Shown: one piece after another, positions 1-21,778 of the stretch | Numbering within the stretch: position 1 is the stretch's first letter | Layout of the letters: every line of letters starts with the position of its first letter | Assembly: GCF_041296385.1 (NCBI RefSeq) | Contig: NC_091014.1 | Span: 9,957,578-10,021,577, forward strand | DNA: 64,000 nucleotides | Origin: Aphelocoma coerulescens | Taxonomy: Eukaryota > Chordata > Aves > Passeriformes > Corvidae | Direction: 5' to 3' | The notes under the pieces: model-generated | Databases searched by the model: none | Told to the model about the DNA's origin: nothing | The model's input: only the letters and a program-made list of their open reading frames with translations | Made by a program: the position numbers and the translations under genes

Positions 1-248
1 AGTGATCACAATTAAACTGTATTAATAATGGGAAGTGAACTATCTACAGTCAACATAGCAATCAAAGATGGACCCAGATACATGCATTTTTACAGCTAGA
101 AATTATTCCACTGCAAAAGACAACAAGAAGGACTATTACTACGGAGTATCTAGTTTAATTTCAGGGTTTTCTACCTTGTGCAAATAGCATTGTAATAGCA
201 TTTTTATGTTTACAGCTCACTTTATATTTTAACTCTATTTTTCCCTAG
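1..248 (+). other. SEMA3A: SEMA3A intron, 3' end only
   Basis: This is the last 248 bases of the intron before the 42-nt exon. It ends in a pyrimidine-rich stretch and a TTCCCTAG acceptor at 241-248. I see no other element in it. The preceding sema-domain exon must lie before base 1. Confidence 0.85.
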
Positions 249-290
249 GAACCCACTGTCATTTCAGCAATGAAGATTTCCACAAAGCAG
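249..290 (+). CDS. SEMA3A: SEMA3A 42-nt exon (end of sema domain)
   Basis: A 42-nt exon of exactly 14 codons that reads EPTVISAMKISTKQ. It matches the SEMA3A segment (EPTAISAMELSTKQ in human, from memory) that closes the sema beta-propeller just before the PSI domain. It lies between an acceptor TTCCCTAG (ending 248) and a donor GTACTG (from 291), and is phase 0 on both sides. The next exon continues with QQLYIG, which confirms the joint and the frame. Because its length is a multiple of three and both phases are 0, skipping it would delete 14 residues without a frameshift. It is too short to be found by ORF length and was recognised from the protein match and the splice sites. Confidence 0.93.
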
Positions 291-10061
<9,771 letters not shown>

Positions 10062-10129
10062 ACGCACCAGACGACAAGACATCCGAAATGGGGACCCGCT
10101 CACCCACTGCTCAGACCTGCAGCATCACG
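10062..10129 (+). CDS. SEMA3A: SEMA3A exon: basic furin-type site and PSI-Ig linker
   Basis: A 68-nt exon that completes the split arginine codon of the previous exon and then reads RTRRQDIRNGDPLTHCSDLQ followed by two histidines. Joined to the previous exon it gives KRRTRRQD, a multibasic motif known in SEMA3A as a proprotein-convertase (furin-type) processing site between the PSI and Ig domains. Cleavage at such sites changes repulsive potency (known for the family, not shown here). The exon ends one base into an aspartate codon completed at 15849. The acceptor AG is at 10060-10061 and the donor GTGAGT starts at 10130. Confidence 0.94.
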
Positions 10130-13100
10130 GTGAGTTATGGGCACCACTGAAGGGCAGCTAATTTGTCTGTAATTAATTTACAGACTGTGAAAGAGTAGAG
10201 TAGGAAGCATGTGAATGATTTGTTGGTGAAATTGTCTCGAACATCTGCGAAACATGAATATAATAAATACATCATTATCCCAATTCAGATAGCTTACAAT
10301 GGCCTGGATCAGACACTAAAGTCTATTTGGGGTTTTTTTGGTTTTGTTTTCCCCAGATAAACAGTTTAAGCATTTTAATTTTCCTGCTTCTCTTCCCTGA
10401 TAATACCATGCCATCACATTAGGTATGTTATATCAGAAAACATCCATATTTCCATTATGACATCAAGAAATATGTACATGTTGCTTTACATAGTTTGCAT
10501 TAGATGATAACCAAATGTATTTGTAACTATCTTGGCAAAATATGGAGTGACCTTTGTCACACTAAAACCTCTGAAGCTCAGGATGTCCTTGCAGCAGGCA
10601 TGTCCCATGTGCTTTCAGTATGGGTTTTCTTAGACATATTTTGGTTTGCTTTTTTGTCAGCTGTTTCATTTTCACAGTGTATTGATCGTATTCCTTTCTT
10701 GACTTGTTTGACTGACAAACTTCTCACAGTTACTAATTTGTTGCCAAACTTTTCAGAAGACCTTCACTCAGAAAATTAAAAATGTCCATATAACTGAAGG
10801 GATTACTTAGGCAATACTTCCCTCTGCTGGAAAAAAGTGATTCCTCGTGATTGTGGCACATCTACCGGAACTTCTCACACAGAATATTCTGAGTTTGAAG
10901 GAAATCACAAGGATCATAGAATCCAGCCCTTAGCTGAGTGACCCATACAGGGATCCTAAACCCTTCAACCATGGTGTTACTAGCACCATGCTTCAACCAG
11001 CTGAGCTAATCTCAGGGTTAAACCATTGGGAAAAATAAGGACTTGACTGAAAATTGAGATATCTCAAAACCCTCTTGTCCTTCCAGTCCACATAATAACA
11101 AAAATTATGAATAGTCCAAAATTGTACTTTTGTGTTCGCTGTAATTCACTACCAATATGTTTCACTAATTGCTTTCTCTATCTTCCTTTCAATCATTTGA
11201 AACTCACAGCTAACATTACTATAGCTTTTCTTTTTACTTCTGATTGTCAGCTCGGGCCAAGTTACTCAGAGGGAAAAAGGGGTTTTAAAAGTGCATGAAT
11301 AGACTGTGGTCAGTATGTAATTGTCACATTTTGAGAACTCATGAATGTTCAACTAGTTTAGTTTTGAACTAGTCAATTGTCACTAGGAGAAAGCTCACAA
11401 ATTTCCCATTGCATAATACTTACACAGTGAAGATAAGACCATCCTTATATTGAGACTGAGATTTTCAGTTCCACAATAGGTAAACTTCAGGCACTAAACA
11501 TTGATTTTAATACCAGCAGAAGCATTTCTTAGCTTTATCTTTTTACTCTCTGAATATTTTACTCCTGAGCAAAACTTTGAACTGGTCTACCACATGTATG
11601 TTCATTTTAATGTTCTCTAGCCTTTGCTAGCTGTGCTTTATAAACTGCAGGTCTGTTCTTTATTTCCATAGATGAAAAAAAGCATTTCAAAACACTTTTT
11701 GTTTTTTATACGTTCCTGTATTTTTGTATATTTGTCTGAAAAGATATGTTCTGTCCAAAGCAAAGAGAGTAATCCAGTTTTGCAGTAATCCAGAAATGCA
11801 GTTTTTTTAATTACAACAAGGTCTGTACAAAGATATGATATGGCAGACCTGATCACAAAGGCCTTTAAAACAGCTTTGCCAAAATGAGCAGAGCAAGTAC
11901 AAAGCAGGATACTGAATGTATTACTTAATGGGGAAAAGAAGATAGCATTAGAAGGATCAGTAAGTTACAAAAAATACTGAGGGAATGCAGTGCTGGATCC
12001 TAGACTTGAAGGATGGACTGTCAGAGTGCTTGACAAATGGTTTAGATTGGTCATGAGAGAAATTTTCTCAGAATCACTTGACTTGTAAATCTAATACATT
12101 TTCTTATATTTACTTGTCATTTACACATGATCATACATAGTACAGATGACTGCATGGCCTATAAACTTCCTATACCAACTCATGCTGATTTTTTTTTCCT
12201 TGTTTGTAATTAGTTCCCTGGACAGCAGATGAAGAATTGGGTTGGTCTATAGCCAAAAAAAAAAGCTTCAGAAATCATTTACTACGTGTCTACACATTCA
12301 TTTGCAGGAAGTGCCAATTTATTCTCCATGTGAACCAAAAATCATGAATAAAGAATGATCTCTTAATGTATATCTCACTTTTAAAGACATTGCAAAAACC
12401 AAATTTTCAATCAGTCTGAAGCAATAATATTTTAATTAGATTTACATAGCTTTTTCAGTTGCTCTTTGGTGTAAATGCAGAAGAAGTATAAAATGACTAC
12501 ACAGCAACATTAGAGGGAGCTGAGGATCCTTTACTGTCGTCTGTTTGCCCAGACATTAATGTTTAAATCTAAAAGCATAGTCATCTTTGTGGCAGCTAGA
12601 GGACAATTTTTGTTTAAGTGTGACATACTAATGCTATCAAGAAATAATCAAGTTCAGGATTTTTTGAAGAAGAATTTGTTAAAGAAGAGACAGTTCTTTT
12701 TTACATGATTTATCCCAGAGGAAGTTCAAAGAATCACTCTGAATTAAACTGTATTGTGAGATTCATTCATCTGCAAAGCAATCTTGGTATAAGTACTTAG
12801 CCTTTCATACTTCTTCGCTTATGTCAGAAATTATGTACTTAAAGGGTATTTATCAGGGTAGTAAACTGATACTGCTGTTGGGTTCATTTTGGGAATTGCT
12901 GCTCTCAGACAGGATTTTGGGCTGAATTTCATTACTAACTTCATAACTTCTATAGTTTTCTAATTCCTCCAGCTGCTTTTCTGAACGTTGTAGCTTTCAT
13001 TCTTCCTTCCAGTCTCTTCAGCTTCTCAGTCCCAAAGCTGCACTCTGATCCTGTGATTATTCCATCACTGCTTACTTTCTTGCACTCCACGTGCTAAATA

Positions 13101-15848
13101 TTACATGAACTTTATAGACATTTCTGGACCTGCCTTCTGCTCCTTCAAATCATGGAAATGGAAATTGAAGGATCTCTAAAATGCTTCCTCTCTCATTGTG
13201 TGTCTGTCACCCATATTGTATTTTCTGCAGCTGTGAAAAAATTTAAAGAGGACTTCATCGACTTTCTGTGGTGTTCTCTAACACACTAGAATATCATAGA
13301 CCAGATCCAAGGAAACAGAAGTTTCAAATGGTGTCAGAGTGCACAGTTTCTCAAAAAACTCGTGACTAGCTTCTTAGATACTAAGAACATCCTAGGTACC
13401 TAACTTTTTCAGCAGAAACTTCTCTATATACTTAAAAACATGCTACTACTCATAGGCCGTAGGACTTTTACCAAAGAAAGGCCTGGTTTTGTCCTTTATA
13501 CTGATATTTAGGATTTAGAAAACTACCTCCCTTGGATCTAATGAGAACAGTGTAACATGTGCTCTGCCCCTATGTAATTCACTTGAACTAAGCCATGTTC
13601 AGGAAAATATAATGAAGTGGTTGCTGCAAGCCCCCTAATGAGTAATCTGCTGGTTAAATCCTCTTTCTAGGACTCTGGAGATGAGGACCCAAAGTTCACT
13701 TAGGCTTAGAAATTTGACTTGATATTCCTACTTCCAATACAAACACCCAAACTGTTGGATTGCTGTTGTCAAAGTTGGGCCATTCTGCAATCACGATTCA
13801 GGGAGCCTGGGAGAGGAATTGAGACACAGCATGCATCCTAGGGTGAAATTCCTATGTTTCCATCCTTTATTATGGAAGCCAGTAAATCACTGTGTTGCAG
13901 AAACACATGGCTGGAGCAGTAACAAGTGTGTCCCGGTCTATAAAAGGGGATATTTTCTACTAAGTGTCTTATGCTGCAGGCCTGTATGTGCTGTCTGTTG
14001 TGAATCCCAGTTCAGTTATCAAACAGCTTCTCTCTGACTATGTGAGGATATCTGACTGCCTGCTCAGCCATGTGAATTTTGTTCCTTAATTAGAGCACCT
14101 AACTTGGAACAGAAGAGTTCAGTTCATCAGTCAGCCATTCACAGTGTTAAATCTGGACCCATCAGTTATCAGACCATCAGTTACCAGTTATCATTCCCAT
14201 TTCCATTCTTTATCTTACCACTTCTAATTATATTCAGTTAATCTCTTCACATATTTCCAGTTCCTCTGTTTCAATGACACTAATTCACCTGTGCTCCATC
14301 TCAGACCTCACCACCTTGGCTATGTTCTATTCCAGCTGTCTTACCCTTCTCTCGCTCCTTCGCTTTCTAATTCATTCCTCCACTGCTCCTTATCTTCCTG
14401 ACAGAGCTATACTGACATTCTTCATGGGAATGTGGTTTCTGAGAGATGTCATAACAGTTGTTTCACTTGGTTTTTAAAAGAACACCCCACTCACTTGCTT
14501 AAAAGGTCCATAATCCAGCAGAGGAAGGCAAGCAAACCCATTTCCTATTTGTTTAGTGTTAATAGGCCATTTGATGTTTTCTGAGAACTGTGCAAGCACC
14601 AGTCCTTCCCTTCTGCCATCCTCTCAGGGCTGAAAGTCATCATTGAAAGGCATTTGATTCTGTGTCAGTATAAGCCAGGAGCTCAATTTTACTTTTACAC
14701 ATGATTTGTCACAGTCATCTAACAGTTGTGTTTGCTAAACAACATGGCCAGTATGAGAAAGGCACATTTGAGAGCAAACAAAACTGGACAAAGGATTTCT
14801 CTGACAGGGTTTTAAATAGACATAATTTTCCTGTTAAAACATATCAAAACTAGTTCCTTAAAGATTTCCAGTGCTAAAGATCAAACGTGAAAAATTGAAA
14901 GAAAGGCAAAGAATGGCAAGGAGTCAGGAAACCCCATGAGATCAACACAGTGTTAAATAGCCTACCAAACCCTTCCTCCTCATCTACTCTGCAGGATTAT
15001 TGTTTCCACTTAAGTCCATACCAGCATTTTAAAGAGCTAAGGTGGAGAGTTGAAACATGATGCCTTAAAGCCTCTGTGGTATTGGAGAAGAATCAAATAC
15101 CATATAAGTCCTATAGCTATGTGATATTTCCAGCAAGTTGATGAATATCTTGAAACATTGTTGTTACAAAAGGAAGTAATTTATTTAACTTTCTTTTTCC
15201 CCTCCCATAATGTCTGGTTTATTAACCTCATTACATTTCCATAAATTATATCAGTATGAGGGGAAATGATTAATTGAAAATCGTTTCCTCAAAAACATTA
15301 TTCCTGGTCATTAACAGCTTCAGCAAACTGCAATGCCATATAATCTAAACACATTATTCTACTTTTAAATAGCCTCATGTTTTATTACTTTGCTCTAAAG
15401 TATTATGACCATAGAGCCCAGGAGGCATCATTACAAACATTCTACAACTACACCCTGAGTTTTCTCATTGCATACAGTTTGCTATTAAAAATTCTTGTCG
15501 TGTCCAAGATGTTTTCCTTGATGAATAATAATGAGGCTTACACAAAACTTTACAATTAAATTCATTAACTTCACATATTGAGATGTTAACAGCTGTTAGG
15601 ATTTAAAATACAATTAAAAAAAAACCCCACTAAACCAACAAACCTGCCATGGGTCCTTACAAAGATAGAGGTGTTGATGCATATTTTTCAAATGGTATAC
15701 TGATATGGGGAAAGGTTTTTTTTAAGTTTTTATCTTTAAACACTTTAAGGGAGACCAAATTCTAAACAAAAAAATTTACTTAATAATTAAGAGTTAGTTT
15801 CCTGGTAATTTAATTTTGTTGGTTTTGTTTTTTTTTCATGCTTTACAG
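10130..15848 (+). other. SEMA3A: SEMA3A intron (5.7 kb) with SINE
   Basis: An intron from GTGAGT to a T-rich tract (from about 15820) and a CTTTACAG acceptor ending 15848. It hosts the tRNA-derived SINE at 10881-11013 on the opposite strand. A run of related CATCAGTTAYCAG words lies near 14158-14192. Apart from these I see only AT-rich unique sequence. Confidence 0.8.
10881..11013 (-). mobile_element. tRNA-Ile-derived SINE with CR1-like tail (TguSINE1-like), decayed
   Basis: Read on the minus strand, 11013 to about 10938 resembles a tRNA-Ile gene. It has an intact A box TAGCTCAGCTGG (10997-11008), then TGGTGCTAGTAACACC where tRNA-Ile(AAU) has its anticodon arm, and a damaged B box (GGTTTAGGATCC). 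After the head comes GTATGGGTCACTCAGC and a tail with TGATCCTTGTGATTTCCTTC, which resembles the 3' end of CR1-X type LINEs. This head-plus-tail layout is that of the passerine SINE TguSINE1, which is thought to be mobilised by CR1. Several substitutions and the broken B box indicate an old, inactive copy. It lies antisense in a SEMA3A intron. The family name is from memory and should be checked against Repbase or Dfam. Confidence 0.78.
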
Positions 15849-15991
15849 ATAACCCAAGTGGTCAGACCCTGGAGGAGAAGATTATCTATGGAGTAGAGAA
15901 TAGCAGCACTTTCCTTGAGTGCAGTCCAAAATCTCAGCGTGCCGTAGTCTACTGGCAATTCCAGAAGCAAAATGATGATCGCAAAGAAGAG
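15849..15991 (+). CDS. SEMA3A: SEMA3A exon: first half of Ig-like domain
   Basis: A 143-nt exon that completes an aspartate codon and reads NPSGQTLEEKIIYGVENSST and onward to WQFQKQNDDRKEE. It holds the linker and the first half of the Ig-like C2 domain. Visible features are the N-glycosylation sequon in VENSSTF, the first Ig cysteine in FLECSPKSQR and the core tryptophan in VVYWQFQ. The exon ends on a codon boundary before donor GTACAG at 15992. The linker (DNPSGQTLEEK) differs from the human DNHHGHSPEER, as expected of a variable region in a bird orthologue. Confidence 0.95.
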
Positions 15992-17499
15992 GTACAGTAG
16001 AAAAAAAATAGAGAGATGCAACTAATTTTCTCTATAAAGATACACTTCATTCTGAATCCTTCCCAGAATAATTTTAGTAGAGCAGAATTTCTCTGGAATA
16101 TTATAATTTCCATTTTTCTTCAGCATATTCTCACTCTTACTACCATAAAATCCTGTAAGCTCCCTAATAGGTTTTACAGATTGTTACAGCAGAAAACATT
16201 CATATCCTCTCCTTGCTCAGACTCCCTGCAAAACACACTGGTTTGCATCAGAGATCCCAGAAACAAAAAAAGGTAGTGTGCTAAGTGTCAACTGAAACAT
16301 CCTACAAAGATTATATGAACTGAAATATCACAAAGGCCTTAAAATCACCTTTGAGAAAAAGCTTAACTGCATTCACACAATTCTACTGTTTGATTGAAGT
16401 GCAGTCTGGCAGGAGCATCCCATGTGCTGCGTGCTCTAAGACTTAACTGCAGATAACACAGAGTCAGAATGAAGAACTGAGAACTGTAGTGGACACAAGA
16501 GTATGAAAACTTGTACTTTTTTTTTCATCAAAAGCAGTATTCATAGAGGGAAAAACACTGAGTTTTAAAGCTTATACCTTATTTTTCTCCTTTTCTTGTC
16601 ACCAATATTCTTACATTATTAATTACCCAAGTTTTCAAGTCATATCAAGCCAGGTCATGCATATTTTAAGAGTCTAATCTACTCGGGTAGGTAGGGAGGT
16701 CAAGCTAGGAAACAAAAACTTGTTTGTTCCATTGAAGTATTTTTAAATATGTATATATATTCAAAGCATGTTCTGAATAGTTACATTAGTGTTTTAAATA
16801 TTTTTGTTCTGTTTGCATAAGTAGTAAATTATTAAGAATTTATTCCTAGTGAGAGCGCAGCAAACTGGTTTGTGCCCTTTCTGTCTGCAGCAACATGTGC
16901 ATTCAGAAAATGAAGTTACATTCCAGATGTTAATTAATTCAGAAAAAAAAGTATTTTGAACAGCTGCTTTTTGAATATTAAAATTTTGATATTTAATCCT
17001 TAATTGCTTGTTTGTAAATTTTCCACTTATGCAGAACCCACTTCTATCCATAAGGGCTCTTGCATTAAGGCACAACTGGAAGACAAGGAACCTTTCCTGC
17101 AAATGGATCTAGGTTTGACTAAAAGATAATGGTGAATGTGGCCTCAGTAATACAGCCAAATGAATCCATGTTGACTCTGCTCATTACAGGCTCAGATCTT
17201 CCATAATCTTTCCAGCAACTCCATCTGACAGAGTTGAAAAAGATCTTTGTTCAGCAGCAGTAATTACTAAGGAGTAAATTCCTAATCCCCCAAACTCTTG
17301 GCAGTATATCAGTTTTTCCAGAATATTTGAGCCTTTCATAATTACAAATGACTGGGTTTTCCTTTTTTGTGGGTTTGGGAATTCTTGGCCAAGTTTTACC
17401 AGTTACAAGGAGTAGTAATAAAGAAGTAGCATGGTTAGAGGATAATGTGGCACATACATGAAAAATAACTGTTGAAATTACCACTTTTTCCCAATACAG
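15992..17499 (+). other. SEMA3A: SEMA3A last intron (1.5 kb)
   Basis: An intron from GTACAG to a CCAATACAG acceptor ending at 17499. It is AT-rich, with short ORFs on both strands (16016-16276, 16794-17102, 17251-17517) that show no recognisable protein. I see no transposon in it. Confidence 0.82.
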
Positions 17500-17955
17500 A
17501 TAAAAGTGGACGATCACGTGATCCGGACAGAACAGGGCCTATTGCTACGAAGTCTTCACCGGAGGGACTCTGGTGTTTATTTTTGTCATGCTGTGGAGCA
17601 CGGCTTCATGCAAACCTTGCTCAAGGTGACCCTTGAAGTGATCGATAATGACCACCTGGAAGAGCTGCTCCATAAAGAAGAAGACGGTGATGGCTCCAAG
17701 ACCAAGGATGCGACCAACAGCATGACCCCCAGCCAAAAGATCTGGTACAGAGACTTCATGCAGTTGATCAACCACCCCAATCTCAACACAATGGATGAGT
17801 TCTGTGAGCAGGTTTGGAAAAGAGACCGCAAACAACGCCGGCAAAGGCCTGCCAATGCGCAGGTGAACACAAATAAGTGGAAGCACCTACAAGAGAATAA
17901 AAAAGGTAGAAACAGGAGGACCCATGAATTTGAGAGGGCACCACGTAGTGTCTGA
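17500..17955 (+). CDS. SEMA3A: SEMA3A terminal coding exon: Ig domain end, dimer cysteine, basic tail
   Basis: The last coding exon has 151 codons and a TGA stop at 17953-17955. It starts IKVDDHVIRTEQGLLLRSL. The second Ig cysteine sits in DSGVYFCHAVEHG. Then come an acidic stretch (HLEELLHKEEDGDGSKTK), the conserved MTPSQKIWYRDFMQLINHPN block and MDEFCEQVWKR. The cysteine there, 50 residues from the C-terminus, corresponds to the interchain disulfide (Cys722/723) needed for dimerisation. RDRKQRRQRP is the C-terminal convertase site, and the end is the basic tail finishing HEFERAPRSV, known to contact neuropilin-1. All key residues are intact. Longer antisense ORFs at 17545-17886 and 17586-17984 are shadows of this exon. 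Confidence 0.98.
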   Translation: MKVDDHVIRTEQGLLLRSLHRRDSGVYFCHAVEHGFMQTLLKVTLEVIDNDHLEELLHKEEDGDGSKTKDATNSMTPSQKIWYRDFMQLINHPNLNTMDEFCEQVWKRDRKQRRQRPANAQVNTNKWKHLQENKKGRNRRTHEFERAPRSV

Positions 17956-20900
17956 GCTACATTACCTCTAGGAACCTCATCCAAGTAGAAACTTGTATAG
18001 ACAGATAACTGGAAAAAAATGCAATATTCATGAACTTTTTCATGGCATTATGTGGATGTTTACAAGAGTGGAAAGGTCAAACAGTTTCCACTAGGTTTAG
18101 ATAAAATCCATTTCTAACTTTCCTAGCAATTCCTTCCTCTCTGCTCTAAGACCAGAAAGACCAGAGTTTCAAGGATGATAACTCACCTGGACCTAGCTTA
18201 CTGCTCAAAAACTTCTGCAAGTATTCAGCAGGCAAGTTTTGCTTTCTCTTTTGACAGAGATATAAACAAAATGCTGTATTTCATGCTGTCATCTTACAGA
18301 AAAGAAAAACAAGCCCCACCTTTCATCAGCAGCACTACCATTTCTAGACTTATATAAAACTGCATGAACTCATTAAGCTGATGAACGTCTAAACACGTGA
18401 TTGGACACAAGGATTTTGTTCTTGTTTTGTCTACCAGTTCTCCTGTTTATATGTGCTAGAAGAGGAAAAACAATACTGAATGAGATTGATTGTGGAAACC
18501 TGAACAACATAAGCCATCCATCATCTGGAAGAAAAAAAAATGTGGAGTACACTGGCCTACTACTGATGACTTCTTTCAGCTTTGATCTAAAGATGTATTT
18601 TATTAAAAGTATAATTTAAATGTACCATGAAAAAATATGCAGCAAACATTAGCTCCTTTCTAAAATAGATTAGATGTTTTGTCTTAGAAATATTGTACTT
18701 TCTAATTATTGGTTTAGATGAAAAAAAGACAACTTCCAATTATGAGCTGCTTTACTCTTTTGTTTGGGAAAACTTCCAGGGGAGCTGGTCACACTGCAGT
18801 TAACCTCCTCCCCTGACAGTAATCTATATGACATGTAACTTCAAAGCAATTTTAAAACTAAGCTATTTTAACATGAAAGTCACTGTATAGCATGAAAGTA
18901 TTCTGCATTCTGTTTTTCTAAGTATGGTCTTTGAAATTATTCAACTTGTATAATACCTTCCTATAGATTGAACCAATGAAGAGGAGAGCATTGATTTTCA
19001 GTTGTATATTTTTTTTTTTTTTTAATTAAAAAAAAAATAGCATTAAAATACCATCTGCTAATTACACTCTTGCTTTCTTGGTTCATTTTTGTGAATGCTA
19101 ATATTTAAATACTGATGCTCATAGACTGTCATATATCCATGAGCAAAGCTCACATTCAGTTTAAAGAGTTGTGTTCCCAGCTCTATGGTAGAAGTTTGTC
19201 CACGCTACTGACTCTCAGTTCTCCATTCCTTCTGTGGGCCAGATCACCAAAATGCAAAGAAACAACACTAAGCCACATGAATAGCAACCCCAAAGCCAGC
19301 TCCCCATTTTAAGATCTGAGGGACAGTTTTATCTGTGGGTGTAATCTGCTGAAGTAGTAACTTGGTGAAGTTCAGCTTAAGACTAGTTTATACTAACAGA
19401 AAATTTGGTCCTGCACTTCTGTCTTATTCTGTATACAGAAGAGCAGCAGGGTAAAACAGACAATGTACTTGCATCATGAGTGTCAGTTAAGTAGTGGATT
19501 TATTCACCTCAGCACAGATGTGCCTTTGGTCCCCAGTTCTATGGTGTCCAGTTCTTTTGAGATCATCTTTCTCCAGCCTCTCATATTTTACCTTGGTAGA
19601 GTTTGTAAATGACATAATTTCAAGTAATGTCATTGTGGGGAAAATTACTAGAGCAAAATCCTTAGTTTGCTAAAGGAGCTTTTATATAAAAGTGTGTCTG
19701 CACTGATGACTGATCTGTTTTGTTGTTATTCACTCTGTGGTCTTTAATTTATCAATTTATTGCTACACTATCAATCAGCCTTATCAGATACAGTATAACA
19801 CAACTGCTGTGACAGCATCTGTCACAATGTGCCCCAGTATCCTTGCCACTCACTAATTCAAGTATCCTGCTTAGTGAAGCCTTGGCTTCTTGCCTCCATA
19901 GAAATTGGATTTTCACTAACAGCCGAGTTACTTCAGTCCCCTTTGAATCCTTTGGAGGGGATGAACTTGCAAGATTTTTTTGTCATTTATATCTTCAGGA
20001 AAAAAAAAAAAAATCATTGAATAGAGTAGGACAAGGCTGTAGGGCCATGACTGAAGAAAGCACTTGGGAATTTATTTTTCAAGCAGCTTTAAGTCTTTCT
20101 CATGTTTAACCTGACTCTTGTGAACTCCAGTATGCTGTTAAATTCCCATTATTTCATGGTGTGCTGAATATGGATGAATTAAAACATATGTCCAGCTATG
20201 TGCTTTTCTATGCAGGAGTATTAATTTTTCAGCTCAGCTTATGGTTAATTTCTGAGCACTGTTGTCAAATGAATGATTTAATTTTAATCACAGAACATTT
20301 TTTAGCCTTTTATGAAGGGCTATTTTGTACCATCTAGTTATTACAATACTCTTTCTTACAAAAGGAAACAGTTTTAAAATGAAACTCAGAGAATTCAGTG
20401 GGAAAAATACAGATTGATTTCAATAGACCCCAAATCACTTTGTTTCCTTTTTTAGAGATTCATGGAATTGCTGTGTAACTTTTTTTTTTCTCTTCCATGT
20501 TCATAGCAACTGGTTCTATAACAACTTGTTACAAAAAAATTGAACCAAAACCGACCTCTTTCACAATGCCTGAAGAGGAAACAAGTCAGACTTCTAAGAT
20601 ATGTTTTTCTATACTGAGAAAGATAATCTGTGGGAACACAATTACAGAAGATGCAGTATTTTTACCATGACCTGGCAGTCTCATTGAACAATTGATATGA
20701 TCGTATCTTACAAACTTCAACCCAATCCTCACTGACATGAGTAGTCTTGTTTAAGTCTTTGTTTATATAAAGAAGAGGGCAAAAGATCAAGCCAACAGTG
20801 AAAATTCTTGATTTTAGGTTCACATTATGGTCAAGTTATAACAACATTTAATACTGATGTGAAATGAACTTTTTTTCAGAGCACAGGCCTTAATTCATGT

Positions 20901-20980
20901 ATAGAAAGATGCCCTGCAGCTTCAGTAAAATTCATACCCCCATTTATGTCATTATTGTTTAAAGCAACATAAAGTTGGAA

Positions 20981-20986
20981 AATAAA
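20981..20986 (+). terminator. SEMA3A: Candidate proximal poly(A) signal AATAAA
   Basis: A canonical AATAAA hexamer in the 3'UTR, about 3.0 kb after the stop, in GGAAAATAAAGATT. It could serve an alternative shorter transcript. There is no obvious GT-rich downstream element close by. Confidence 0.35.
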
Positions 20987-21325
20987 GATTAAAATGGTAT
21001 TTCTGTAAATGGCCATTAAAACCCTCTAAATGTCTAGTTACAGACTTTAGAAAAAGTAAGTAAAAAGTTGTGTTTAAGCTGGAGAGAAATAAAGGATTTC
21101 ATTTATAACCAGAAAGATCTATTTTCATTTGTTTTAAGATATCCATCTGTAAGGAACAAAAATATATTGAATCTTATTCTTACTCATCTATGCTTTGCAC
21201 TTGCACAGATCACTGAAATGGGAATTTGTTCAATGGCTCCTAAAAACTGTATGTTTATGTTAAACTATAACATTAAACTGAGAAAATGTGCATCTTTGCA
21301 AAACAAAGTTAAATCTTCATGACCC

Positions 21326-21354
21326 AATAAATTCACTATGTAAAAAAAAATAAA
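21326..21354 (+). terminator. SEMA3A: Pair of candidate poly(A) signals
   Basis: Two AATAAA hexamers lie at 21326-21331 and 21349-21354, separated by a short A-run. The following 60 bases include TGTTCC and TTTTTATG, a modest GT/T-rich context. Confidence 0.4.
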
Positions 21355-21772
21355 TTAAATGCATGTGAATGCGCATTTACTGTTCCTTTTTATGTATTAT
21401 TTAGTGAATATCAATGGTATGTGTTTAATAGTTCAGTTTTTGCTACCTACACATTAGTCAAAAGAGGTGTAAATATTTTTGACTAGATAAGGAGGTACAG
21501 TGTAAAGTACTGTTATCTAGAGGTACTCCATTTTGGTGTGTTCAACAAAATACTAAAATGCAAGATTTTGCCACACAAGTGATAAGGTGGTTTATTTGCT
21601 GTATCAGTGTCTGAGTTGTGCGCTTATTCTTTAAACGCATTCCTCACTGAGTAGTAAATAATTCCACTTCTGTATTTATCACTTCAATTCAGATGGGAAC
21701 TAGAAAACTGGAGAGAAAGTGTAATGAAACTGCTGCTGTAAATTATTTCTTTTAGCATGTATTCAGTTGTTA

Positions 21773-21778
21773 AATAAA
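21773..21778 (+). terminator. SEMA3A: Likely distal poly(A) signal of SEMA3A
   Basis: AATAAA in GTTGTTAAATAAACATTTC, about 3.8 kb after the stop codon. It is followed 25-50 bases later by TTCAGTGTCTTGACTGTTTA, a GT-rich element typical of cleavage sites. It is the last signal before the sequence loses 3'UTR character, so I take it as the main transcript end. Confidence 0.6.

Noticed and set aside
10938..11013. Possible tRNA-Ile gene on the minus strand
   Set aside because: The anticodon arm and B box are damaged and a CR1-like tail is attached, so it is a SINE head and not a functional tRNA.
17545..17984. Antisense ORFs of 113 and 132 codons
   Set aside because: They overlap the SEMA3A terminal exon on the opposite strand and reflect its codon composition. 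No family signature was seen.
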